A program made the position numbers and the translations under genes. The notes under the pieces are model-generated. The model searched no databases. It was given only the letters and a program-made list of their open reading frames with translations, and was not told the DNA's origin. From the NCBI GenBank assembly GCA_031290695.1, contig JAITNB010000146.1, positions 1 through 8,835 on the forward strand: DNA of 8,835 bases. The letters run 5' to 3'. This document shows positions 1-6,398 of the stretch, piece after piece; position 1 is the first letter of the stretch, and each line of letters starts with the position of its first letter. The stretch comes from Coriobacteriales bacterium (lineage in GTDB: Bacteria; Actinomycetota; Coriobacteriia; Coriobacteriales; UBA8131).

Positions 1-227
1 GCCAGGTATGCCTCGAGCGTGTCATGGGGCTCAAGGAGGCTTGCAAGCCGCACCACGACCTCTGTATAGTCTATCTGCCCGTACTTGCCCTCAAGGTGCC
101 TTTGCATCTGCTGGCGTGCCTGCTCCTCGTTTGTCATACCAAAACCACATCCTCCCAAGCCTGTTACAAATAACAAGGCCGCCAAGGCCAACACGGCCGC
201 TTTGGCTACTGCTCTGCTCGCGCTCAT
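1..227 (-). CDS. Predicted lipoprotein, 3' part outside window
   Basis: This reading frame does not appear as a complete ORF because it runs off base 1; 75 codons are visible. It starts at ATG 227-225, nine bases after a strong Shine-Dalgarno (TAAGGGAGGT, 246-237) that overlaps the stop codon of the gene before it. The N-terminus is a lipoprotein signal peptide: Arg5 and Lys9, a hydrophobic Ala/Leu/Val core (about residues 10-22), then a lipobox L24-G25-G26-C27, so Cys27 should be lipidated and the protein held on the outer membrane face. After the cysteine the visible part is charged and probably helical, with the pattern MQRHLEGKYG at 41-50. Such a Leu-Glu-x-Lys-Tyr-Gly pattern recurs in small Gram-positive lipoproteins of unknown function. 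As the last visible gene of a T7SS operon it could be an immunity or accessory lipoprotein, but that is inference; no enzymatic motif is visible. Confidence 0.85.
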   Translation of the reverse strand, partial: MSASRAVAKAAVLALAALLFVTGLGGCGFGMTNEEQARQQMQRHLEGKYGQIDYTEVVVRLASLLEPHDTLEAYL

Positions 228-236
228 GCCGTTCAA

Positions 237-246
237 ACCTCCCTTA
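237..246 (-). promoter_or_regulatory. Shine-Dalgarno of the lipoprotein gene, overlapping the preceding stop
   Basis: On the minus strand TAAGGGAGGT carries both the TAA stop of the 109-residue gene and a near-perfect ribosome binding site for the lipoprotein, nine bases before its ATG. The overlap suggests translational coupling of the two genes. Confidence 0.75.
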
Positions 247-573
247 CTGTGGGGATGAGATGTATGACGGCGGGTCGAGTTCCAACTCGCCTAAACGGAT
301 GAGCGCTTGGATTATCTCAGCCTCACTCTGCTTGAGTCTGATGCTTGCGTTATCCATCACCTGTCTCGTATTCGATGCCAACGTTCCCAACTCAACCTCA
401 AGCCCCGAAAGCTTAATGAGCAAATCCTTTGCCTGGTCGGTCATGGCTCCTTTGCTCGTTGAGGCAACGCTGGTTGCCTGAGAGCTGAAGCGCAACGACT
501 CGACAACGGAGTTGAGCAGGTAAATACCCGTTTGCAGAGCTTCGTAATCGACCTTTATCTCGCCAGATGCCAT
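244..573 (-). CDS. Small helical T7SS-associated protein, 109 aa (WXG100/Lap-like, no WXG)
   Basis: Start chosen at ATG 573-571, five bases after the TAA of the previous gene, because GGAGAGGG (589-582) lies eight bases before it. A longer version from ATG 591 would overlap the previous gene and would use this purine-rich stretch as coding sequence. The 109-residue product is predicted to be almost entirely alpha-helical: helix about 8-33, a Ser/Thr-rich break (about 34-46, SSQATSVASTSKGAM), then long heptad-like helices about 47-98 rich in Leu, Ile and charged residues, and a Pro/Ser tail. There is no signal peptide, membrane segment or WXG motif. Size, helical-hairpin layout and position after an EssC gene fit the small helical partner proteins of T7SSb (families such as DUF3130/TIGR04197, the Lap1-type partners of LXG effectors), but membership cannot be proven by eye. 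Likely a secreted partner or an adaptor for an effector encoded beyond the window. Confidence 0.8.
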   Translation of the reverse strand: MASGEIKVDYEALQTGIYLLNSVVESLRFSSQATSVASTSKGAMTDQAKDLLIKLSGLEVELGTLASNTRQVMDNASIRLKQSEAEIIQALIRLGELELDPPSYISSPQ

Positions 574-577
574 CGTC

Positions 578-868
578 TTATCCCTCTCCATACAAGAAGC
601 TGTCGTCCTCTTCAATCTGCCTGATATAAGCGTTGCACAGGTCCTGCCCCGCTTTACCAATTTCCTGTATCGCTAACGGCAGGCCGCTAACCTGGGACAG
701 CAACCCCTCGATCTTGGGCCGTATGAGATCGTTGCCTGTAATGGCATAGGTGTGGATATAATCGAGTGCGCTGATATAGCTCTCGGTTGTCTCCGCAAGA
801 AAGTCGCTGTACTGTTTGATGCTTTGCCCAAAAGCTGCTATCTCATTATCAACGATATATTGATTCAT
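578..868 (-). CDS. Small helical T7SS-associated protein, 96 aa
   Basis: Start chosen at ATG 868-866, two bases after the TGA of the 140-residue gene, with GGAG (880-877) eight bases upstream. The alternative TTG at 886 would lengthen the protein by six residues, overlap the neighbour and has no good ribosome site. The 96-residue product is predicted to be two long amphipathic helices (about 5-42 and 48-86) around a turn AITGND (42-47). This is the same hairpin shape as WXG100 proteins, with I43-T44-G45 in place of W-x-G, and recalls the L-x-G turn of LXG domains. The C-terminus is acidic (IEEDD at 85-89) with a Tyr81, loosely like the Tyr-x3-Asp/Glu export signal of T7SS substrates but not matching it exactly. 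No signal peptide or membrane helix. Tight packing between two other helical genes suggests the three products act together. Family not recognised with certainty. Confidence 0.8.
   Translation of the reverse strand: MNQYIVDNEIAAFGQSIKQYSDFLAETTESYISALDYIHTYAITGNDLIRPKIEGLLSQVSGLPLAIQEIGKAGQDLCNAYIRQIEEDDSFLYGEG
582..589 (-). promoter_or_regulatory. Shine-Dalgarno deciding the 573 start
   Basis: GGAGAGGG on the minus strand sits inside the last codons of the preceding gene, eight bases before ATG 573-571. It supports this start over the in-frame ATG at 591-589. Confidence 0.65.
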
Positions 869-870
869 CC

Positions 871-1293
871 TCACCACTCCAAACAAGTGTTGTAGCTACG
901 CTCAAGCGAACTCAGTCGGTTGCGGAGTGACCAAAGCTGGGATTGTCGTGACTCCATCTGGCTTGCAACCCTGTTCAGCGCGACTACGATGTCTGCTCTG
1001 AACTGTTCTATCCTGGAGGTTGCCTTTGTGTATTTACCGCCACGCAATGCTTCGCTTATAGAGGAGCCGTAGCCTTTGGCTGCTTTCACCTTCTGAGCCA
1101 TGCCGTCAATCGAGTCTCCCTTATACCTCATCTGCCCAACGCGAGCAACAAAGTCATCGGTGTGGGAGTCCAAAGTAGCAAGCAGGCCTTGGAGCGCAAC
1201 CTGCTTCTCTTCAAGTTGAGCGACCTCATTCTGCGCGGCGCGTATCGAGGCCCTGCAGTTGTTGATTTGCCGTAGAATCTCAGCCTTGTTCAT
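871..1293 (-). CDS. Coiled-coil protein, YwqH/DUF5082-like, 140 aa
   Basis: ATG 1293-1291 lies three bases after the essC stop, with GGGGAGG (1308-1302) eight bases upstream inside the last essC codons, so translation is probably coupled to EssC. The product is helical: an N-terminal coiled coil (about 3-42, heptad-like with Gln, Leu and Glu), a middle segment with Y57-K58-G59 and a Gly/Ser-rich stretch (about 74-87), then a second long coiled coil (about 88-136) ending in CLEW. Coiled coil - short W/Y-x-G-like turn - coiled coil, with no signal peptide, is the layout of the YwqH-like DUF5082 family. Members of that family lie just upstream of LXG toxin genes in Bacillus and relatives and belong to the helical proteins that pair with or target LXG effectors. 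The match is by pattern and context. Alternatively it is an unrelated WXG-superfamily substrate. Confidence 0.8.
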   Translation of the reverse strand: MNKAEILRQINNCRASIRAAQNEVAQLEEKQVALQGLLATLDSHTDDFVARVGQMRYKGDSIDGMAQKVKAAKGYGSSISEALRGGKYTKATSRIEQFRADIVVALNRVASQMESRQSQLWSLRNRLSSLERSYNTCLEW

Positions 1294-1296
1294 GTG

Positions 1297-4200
1297 CTAA
1301 TCCTCCCCTGCCGGGCCTACCAACTTCACGTAGGAGGCGTTGTTCTTGTAGACGTAATAGCCAAAGCCTTTGGGTACGGGGTTTCTAAAGCTGGGGAGGG
1401 CCCTTCCTACTTTCAAGGCGCTTTGGTTTGATATACCGTCTCCAACCCAGACGCCGTTTCCGTATGAGGTGATTTCTTTGAACCAGGGCTCAAAGTTGAA
1501 TGGCGCAAAGCGGGCGGGCTCGCCGGTAAGGATAAGTCCGGCGTTTTTGCGGTATGTCCCACTAACAAACTGGGCCTCAAAACGCTTGCGCAGGTCTGGC
1601 GCGAGGGCCTCCACGAGGCTGCGCACCGAGATACCGACGATGAAGGTGTCTGCTGAGGCGGGCGAGTCGGGTTTGGCGGGCTGCCCAACTGGATCGGCCT
1701 GCTCGGTTGGCTCCACCCACTCCCTGACAAACTCGGCAACAGCAGGTTTTCCGTGATAATAGTCAACACCCTCGATGTGCTTGTCCTTGAGAAAACCGTC
1801 CACATCAAGCACAATGGCCGTTCTGGCACGGTCAAGCGCAAGTGTTCCCAGTATGCCTTCCAAAAACGGCACCTGATTGTCCTCGTTCTCCGACAAGACC
1901 AGCATGACAGACGACTTCGCAAAATCGTGTGTGACAACCGATATATCCTCTTTTGCGATGCCCAGAGGGAGCGCCGTCTTGGGAAGCCCTCGGTTCGCGA
2001 ACGTTTGCGTGGTAACCGCCTCGGGAAGCGTTGGTATCTCCTGCGCCCCCGTCTGTTGCGAAGGCCCGGTCAACTGCGCGACCTTCTCACGAGTCGCCGC
2101 GTACTCGTCCTCATCAGCAGCAATACATGCTCCCTGGAACTCGTAGATGCGGTCGAGGCGAATGAGGCCGCGCGCATACAGCGCGGGAGGGACGGTGTCT
2201 TGCAGGGAGCCTAGGATGGTGAGGTACTCGTCCTTGCTGTTGAGCCTGAGCACAAGTTTTTGCTTGAAGTTGGGAAGAAGGCGATATCCCACCGACGTGG
2301 CCCGCGAGCAGGTGAGCACAAAGGAGATGTGGTAGCGCATCCCATCGCGGGTGAGGGCTAGGAGATTGTCGGCAAACCGCTCATAGAGCTCTGGGAAGAT
2401 GTCATAGTTGTTGAGAATGACCAGGATGTTTGGAAGCGGTGACTCGCCGGCCTGTTCGTTATAACGCTCAAAAGAGCCGCCAAAGGCAGAGAGCAGCTTC
2501 TTCCTCCTCTCTATCTCAGAGGCAAGCATCCTAAAGAGGTTCTCGATCTTCTCCTCGTCCGACGCAAAGACCACATCGCCCACCTGGGGGGCGGCCCTGA
2601 AGGCACCGAGGGTCTCTGCACCAAAGTCGAGGATGTAGGCGTTAAGGGTCTTTGCGGTGTGCTCCTTGATGAGCGAGTAGAGCATCGAGCCTACCAGGGT
2701 CGCCTTGCCACTGCCAGTGGCGCCGTAGATGATGGCGTTGCCTTCGCGTGAAAGCGGCAGCGTAAGCAGGCTCTGCTTCTGGTTGTAGGGGTCGTCGTAT
2801 TCGCCAAGGGCGGGATTGAGGGCGAAGGGCTCCTTCTCGCGGGGATACTTCTCGTCCAGCTCGTCTATGGTGACATGCTGGGCAATAGGGTCAAGCCAGA
2901 GGCGCGGTGCCTCAAGGCCCTGGGCGGCGGCGACCTCGACGATATGGGACAAGACTGCCACCGACTCGGGAGCCTTGGTCGCCCCAAAGACCTGCGGAGC
3001 CTCCGGCTTTGCAGAGGCCATGGGTCGTCCGGTGTTTGAGATGAGCGTGACGGCGTTGTCCTTCTTCCTCTCAAAGTGCTCGACAGGGCGATACGTGGCA
3101 CCCGCATAGGCAGACTGTCCGAGTGCGAAATACTCGTTAAAGCCCACCTGCACGTAAAACCTGCCGGCGTCCACGAGCTCTGCGGCATCGGGGCGCTTGA
3201 GCATCTCGCGCGAGTCGGCGGCATCGGCCACTTTGAGGCATACCTTGAAACGCGCGTTTGACCATATCTGGTCGTTGACCACGCCCGAGGGCTTCTGCGT
3301 TGCCAAGATGAGGTGGACGCCCAGGGATCGGCCGATGCGCGCCGCGCTGATAAGCTGATCCATAAACTCGGGCTGCTGGGCCTTAAGCTCGGCAAACTCG
3401 TCTGAGATGATGAGCATATGCGGTATGGGGTCATCCACCACGCCTTGACGGTAGAGCTCCTGGTACTTGTAGATGTCCATCGTGCCAAGGCCGGCTTTGT
3501 CGCGTGCGGTATTGAACACCGCCTGTCTGCGCTTGAGCTCGGACTGTATGGAGACAAGCGAGCGGTTTATGGCGGCACCGTCCAAGTTGGTGATGGTGCC
3601 GGCCAGGTGGGGAAGCCGCGCCTTGTCGTTATCAAAGGCACCAGCCAAACCTCCACCCTTGTAGTCGATGAGCACAAAGGACACTTCGTCAGGACGGTAG
3701 TTGACTGCGAGCGAGAGTATGTAGGTGATGATGAACTCCGACTTACCCGAGCCGGTCATACCCGCCACCAACCCGTGAGGACCGTGAAAGTCCTCGTGAA
3801 TGTTGAGCAGCGAGAGTTCGCCGTTGGGGTCGACACCCACCGGGGTATGAAGGCTCAAGCAGGGATTGTTGTCGTTCCAGCGCGATTTGATGTTGAGGTG
3901 CTCGACCTTACCAGCCTCGAACATCTCCAAAAAACCCAACGATTTAGGCAAGTCGCTGCGCGCCGAGGCTACATCCAAGGGGATAAGGGCGAGCGCATCG
4001 CTAAAGCGCTTGGCCTCGGTGTTGGCAATGCCTGCGTCAACCGTGAAGGTCAGGCGTTTGCCACTGGCATCCTTGGGGTTGTAAACCTGCCCCTGTCCGC
4101 CAGCGTCCAACTCGATGATGCACGAACATTCCTTTGGTAGGTCGCGGATACTGTTGCCTAGCGTGAGCACCGAAAAACCCTTGTTTTGGCGCAGCTCAAC

Positions 4201-5907
4201 CAGCGAGTCAATGGCCTCAGTGGTGGTGGCAAGTTCCTTACTGGCGACAATCACCACGTAATAGATACCATAGTCGCTGGGATGATCCAGATTCTTGTTG
4301 GCCTCCTGACGTTGGTGCAGTTCGCGCTCCAGGCGCAACGACAGTTCCATGGCTTCTTCACGTGTGGTTGCCAGGAAGCGCGTGCCAAACGTGTCATCAA
4401 AGATATGCGGTAACGCCCTAATGAAGCCCCATTCCTCGCTCTGCGCCTCGTCGCCGATGAAGACGATCTTGACCTCGTCGGGAGCGTGAAGTGCGGTTAT
4501 CTGCACAATGAGGTTGCGTATGAAGGGATACAGCTGTTCCGTGCCGCCCACAACACCACTCACGTAGTTGGTGATGAGCGGCAGCGACAGTGGCACGTCT
4601 TCGACAATCTGCGGTTTACTGGCCAAACCCCGCACCAGTGACTTGAGCATGTCCTCGTCGAGCGAGAGCTTGTCTGACGGGAACTTGATTTGCGCGTCAA
4701 GCGGCACATCGCCCCGCCCCACCCTCAGCTCGAGGAAGTCAGACTGTATGCCCGTACGCTCAAACAGGCGGCGGTCCTGCGTGAAGACACGATTGACACA
4801 GTCCTCGACGCTCAGGCGGTTCTCTTCCAGTATCTCTTTTTGTAAGGCGCACTCCTGGATAAACGATTCTCTGATCTTATCCAGATAAGCGGCATAGGTG
4901 GCCTTGCGCTTGGACTCATTGCGTTCGCGCTTGCGACGCTCATAACGCTTTGAGAGGTTGGGCCACAGCACGGCCCCCAGGATCATCACCACCACCATGC
5001 CAAGCATCGGCACCGCGCGCATGGATGCGCCCTGTTGTCCCGACATCATGTTAGACACCATGTACAGGCCCATGAGAGCCGACCCCAGTGCCATGCCCAG
5101 CGAAGGGCCTATCTTGAGGATCGCCGGTGACTCGTCGGCCTTCTCCTGTTGAGGCGGATCCTCCACATCGAAGTTCTTACATTCGATATCGCGCTTGATG
5201 CGAGGGCTGCGGTAGAAGTAGTCAACCGCCTCGTCCTCAAGAAGGGGTTGCACCAATTGCGGCACCGGTTGGGGCGTGTAGTGCACCTGAGCTGGATGTG
5301 GGTTTACCCGCAAGTTCCCGCCGGGGTTGTTAAAGGCGATGAAGCGCTGGCCTACCATGATCTTAAGTCCCATGATAAACACCACATCGCCCAGCATAAG
5401 CGGCATAGACACGTTGCAGGGAATAGCCCGGTAGTTAACAAACACCCCGTTGGCACTGTTGTTGTCTATGATGGAGAAGGACTCATTAAAGTAGCGGAGA
5501 ATAGCGTGGTCTAGTGAGACATATTCATTCGCGAACCAAAAGAGGTTGTCTTCACTGCGACCGATGGTGATATCGAGAGCATCCTTGAATCCGAGTTTTG
5601 AATACTGCTTGTCAGGCTCCGCGGGGAACTCTACCAGTAACACTGCCTGCGAGCCATCAGCTGCTCGCAGGGTATAGAGGCCCTCGCGGGGCGCAAGGGT
5701 AAGACGCTCGACCTGGGTGCCGTGCGTATCAAAAAGAGTGAACGAGCCATAGGGCGCAAGCGACCATCCCTCGTCACGGGCGTCGATGCTTGCCAGACGA
5801 CGTGTCTTGCCGGCGGCGTCGAGGTCCTGAAGCCAGTGCTTGCCCGTAACTTCCTCGGGAAGCGTACTTACCGTAACCTGATCCTCTTTGATAAGTGTAA
5901 GGTTCAT
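1297..5907 (-). CDS. essC: EssC-type type VII secretion motor ATPase (FHA + three FtsK/SpoIIIE domains)
   Basis: The 1536-residue product (Staphylococcus aureus EssC is about 1480) is the membrane ATPase that recognises and drives Esx substrates through the T7SS. Domains in order: an N-terminal beta-rich FHA-like region (1-95); an FHA domain (about 105-190) with G116-R117, S131-x2-H134 and N153-G154; a Pro-rich linker; two membrane helices (about 264-287 and 298-315); a basic, coiled stalk (317-370); ATPase D1 with Walker A GMTGSGKS (716-723), LIDYKGGG near D748, Walker B ISDE with D836-E837, and ATQKP (869-873) followed by the T7SS-type NDQIWSNARFKVCLKV segment; D2 with GATGSGKAT (1062-1070) and ILNNYD (N1166-N1167); and D3 (about 1290-1536) with a lost P-loop (SENEDNQ, 1339-1345). 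ATG 5907-5905 follows AAGAAGGG. D1 looks catalytically complete, D2 altered, D3 degenerate. Family assignment is secure. Confidence 0.97.
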   Translation of the reverse strand: MNLTLIKEDQVTVSTLPEEVTGKHWLQDLDAAGKTRRLASIDARDEGWSLAPYGSFTLFDTHGTQVERLTLAPREGLYTLRAADGSQAVLLVEFPAEPDKQYSKLGFKDALDITIGRSEDNLFWFANEYVSLDHAILRYFNESFSIIDNNSANGVFVNYRAIPCNVSMPLMLGDVVFIMGLKIMVGQRFIAFNNPGGNLRVNPHPAQVHYTPQPVPQLVQPLLEDEAVDYFYRSPRIKRDIECKNFDVEDPPQQEKADESPAILKIGPSLGMALGSALMGLYMVSNMMSGQQGASMRAVPMLGMVVVMILGAVLWPNLSKRYERRKRERNESKRKATYAAYLDKIRESFIQECALQKEILEENRLSVEDCVNRVFTQDRRLFERTGIQSDFLELRVGRGDVPLDAQIKFPSDKLSLDEDMLKSLVRGLASKPQIVEDVPLSLPLITNYVSGVVGGTEQLYPFIRNLIVQITALHAPDEVKIVFIGDEAQSEEWGFIRALPHIFDDTFGTRFLATTREEAMELSLRLERELHQRQEANKNLDHPSDYGIYYVVIVASKELATTTEAIDSLVELRQNKGFSVLTLGNSIRDLPKECSCIIELDAGGQGQVYNPKDASGKRLTFTVDAGIANTEAKRFSDALALIPLDVASARSDLPKSLGFLEMFEAGKVEHLNIKSRWNDNNPCLSLHTPVGVDPNGELSLLNIHEDFHGPHGLVAGMTGSGKSEFIITYILSLAVNYRPDEVSFVLIDYKGGGLAGAFDNDKARLPHLAGTITNLDGAAINRSLVSIQSELKRRQAVFNTARDKAGLGTMDIYKYQELYRQGVVDDPIPHMLIISDEFAELKAQQPEFMDQLISAARIGRSLGVHLILATQKPSGVVNDQIWSNARFKVCLKVADAADSREMLKRPDAAELVDAGRFYVQVGFNEYFALGQSAYAGATYRPVEHFERKKDNAVTLISNTGRPMASAKPEAPQVFGATKAPESVAVLSHIVEVAAAQGLEAPRLWLDPIAQHVTIDELDEKYPREKEPFALNPALGEYDDPYNQKQSLLTLPLSREGNAIIYGATGSGKATLVGSMLYSLIKEHTAKTLNAYILDFGAETLGAFRAAPQVGDVVFASDEEKIENLFRMLASEIERRKKLLSAFGGSFERYNEQAGESPLPNILVILNNYDIFPELYERFADNLLALTRDGMRYHISFVLTCSRATSVGYRLLPNFKQKLVLRLNSKDEYLTILGSLQDTVPPALYARGLIRLDRIYEFQGACIAADEDEYAATREKVAQLTGPSQQTGAQEIPTLPEAVTTQTFANRGLPKTALPLGIAKEDISVVTHDFAKSSVMLVLSENEDNQVPFLEGILGTLALDRARTAIVLDVDGFLKDKHIEGVDYYHGKPAVAEFVREWVEPTEQADPVGQPAKPDSPASADTFIVGISVRSLVEALAPDLRKRFEAQFVSGTYRKNAGLILTGEPARFAPFNFEPWFKEITSYGNGVWVGDGISNQSALKVGRALPSFRNPVPKGFGYYVYKNNASYVKLVGPAGED
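4962..5118 (-). other. essC: EssC paired transmembrane helices
   Basis: Codons for residues 264-315 encode two hydrophobic helices (Leu/Gly/Met-rich, about 264-287, then Met/Val/Leu-rich, about 298-315) separated by a short Ser/Gln/Gly loop. A strongly basic run with RRKRER follows, placing the ATPase domains in the cytoplasm by the positive-inside rule. The FHA domain on the other side of this hairpin is then also cytoplasmic. Confidence 0.85.
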
Positions 5908-5940
5908 CTAAGCCCTTCTTGGCATACAGCGCTGAGTGGG

Positions 5941-5953
5941 GTCGCAAAGCGAC
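5941..5953 (-). other. Small hairpin in the essC leader
   Basis: GTCGC-AAA-GCGAC is a perfect 5-bp inverted repeat with a three-base loop, eight bases downstream (in transcription) of the larger 12-bp hairpin and 33 bases before the essC start. Such a short stem can occur by chance, but the tandem arrangement suggests a structured RNA leader. Confidence 0.45.
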
Positions 5954-5960
5954 ACAACGC

Positions 5961-5992
5961 GTGGCCTGCCCTCACTGAGAAGGGCAGGCCAC
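5961..5992 (-). promoter_or_regulatory. Perfect 12-bp hairpin between the WXG100 gene and essC
   Basis: GTGGCCTGCCCT (5961-5972) and AGGGCAGGCCAC (5981-5992) are exact reverse complements around an eight-base loop, a GC-rich stem of twelve pairs. It lies 45 bases after the WXG100 stop and 53 bases before the essC start. There is no U-tract after it on the minus strand, so it is not a canonical intrinsic terminator. It more likely protects the 3' end of the WXG100 mRNA after processing or attenuates read-through into essC. That would let the abundant secreted substrate be made in excess over the motor; this role is inference. Confidence 0.7.
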
Positions 5993-6037
5993 GGCGCAGC
6001 AGGGGGAGGCAGTACGCTCCCTCATGCGTTTAGGTTT

Positions 6038-6331
6038 TTAGCCCTTGAACGCGCTGGCGATGTTGGCATCGGTTTCTTCGAGGGTCTGGGCGGTCTTGTC
6101 AAGGGAGGCCGCGATCTCTTCGATGAGCTCCTTGGCCTTCACAAAGCCGGGGCGCAGCTCGGAGAAACGGCTCGCATAGGACTCGCTTGCCGCACCTTCC
6201 CATTCGCTTTGCAGGTTGGAGAGCAATGAGTCCATACGCTGAATCACGTTGTCAACATTGCCAGCCTCGGTGCGGTACTCGCCCGCCCTTCCACGCATGG
6301 TTTCTGGGGAAATCCTGATCTGTCCTGCCAT
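6038..6331 (-). CDS. esxA: WXG100 family type VII secretion substrate (EsxA-like), 97 aa
   Basis: A small, acidic, helical protein of exactly WXG100 size with W44-E45-G46 at the centre, the turn between the two helices of the hairpin. The N-terminus (MAGQIRISPE, then RGRAGEYR) matches the start common to Firmicute-type EsxA proteins. The second helix runs to about residue 90 and ends TLEETDANIASAF. Members of this family form helical-hairpin dimers, are exported by EssC without a signal peptide, and often use a Y-x3-D/E signal after the second helix. Here the position four before D88 is L84, so the aromatic residue is missing. ATG 6331-6329 follows AAAGGA by six bases and the stop is TAA 6040-6038. 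Adjacency to essC confirms the role. The gene is flanked by hairpins on both sides, suggesting its own transcript level. Confidence 0.96.
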   Translation of the reverse strand: MAGQIRISPETMRGRAGEYRTEAGNVDNVIQRMDSLLSNLQSEWEGAASESYASRFSELRPGFVKAKELIEEIAASLDKTAQTLEETDANIASAFKG

Positions 6332-6366
6332 AATAGTTCCTTTCTGTCGTTTTACATTCCCTTTTC

Positions 6367-6391
6367 AAAACCAGGCAGCCTCTCTGCCCGG
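6367..6391 (-). terminator. Putative intrinsic terminator after the Ig-like protein gene
   Basis: On the minus strand CCGGGCAG-AGAGG-CTGCCTGG forms an eight-pair stem (one G-U) with a five-base loop, followed at once by TTTT and then GAAAAG. It begins eight bases after the TAG of the Ig-like gene. The T-run is short, so termination may be partial. It would separate the Ig-like gene from the WXG100 gene or set a lower level of read-through. Only 35 bases remain between the T-run and the WXG100 ATG, and I see no convincing -35/-10 pair in them. Confidence 0.55.
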
Positions 6392-6398
6392 AGGTGAA

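Noticed and set aside
8..481. Plus-strand 157-codon frame
   Set aside because: Antisense to the lipoprotein and the 109-residue helical gene, both of which have clear starts and Shine-Dalgarno sites. Its hydrophobic stretch is not matched by a sensible start.
1413..1937. Minus-strand 174-codon frame inside essC
   Set aside because: Alternative frame overlapping D3 of essC, with Ser/Arg/Pro-rich low-plausibility composition. I also considered a frameshift in essC here, but the main frame runs unbroken to a normal stop.
2865..3557. Minus-strand 230-codon frame inside essC
   Set aside because: Shifted frame of essC with Ser/Arg/Pro-rich composition typical of an out-of-frame GC-rich gene.
3418..4140. 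Plus-strand 240-codon open frame opposite essC
   Set aside because: It lies entirely antisense to the ATPase D1 coding region, which is conserved at protein level, and has no domain-like features. Its openness follows from the high GC and codon bias of essC.
6339..6366. Possible promoter in the leader of the WXG100 gene
   Set aside because: The sequence is AT-richer (TGTAAAAC) but there is no acceptable -35/-10 pair at proper spacing within the short leader, so it is not listed as a promoter.
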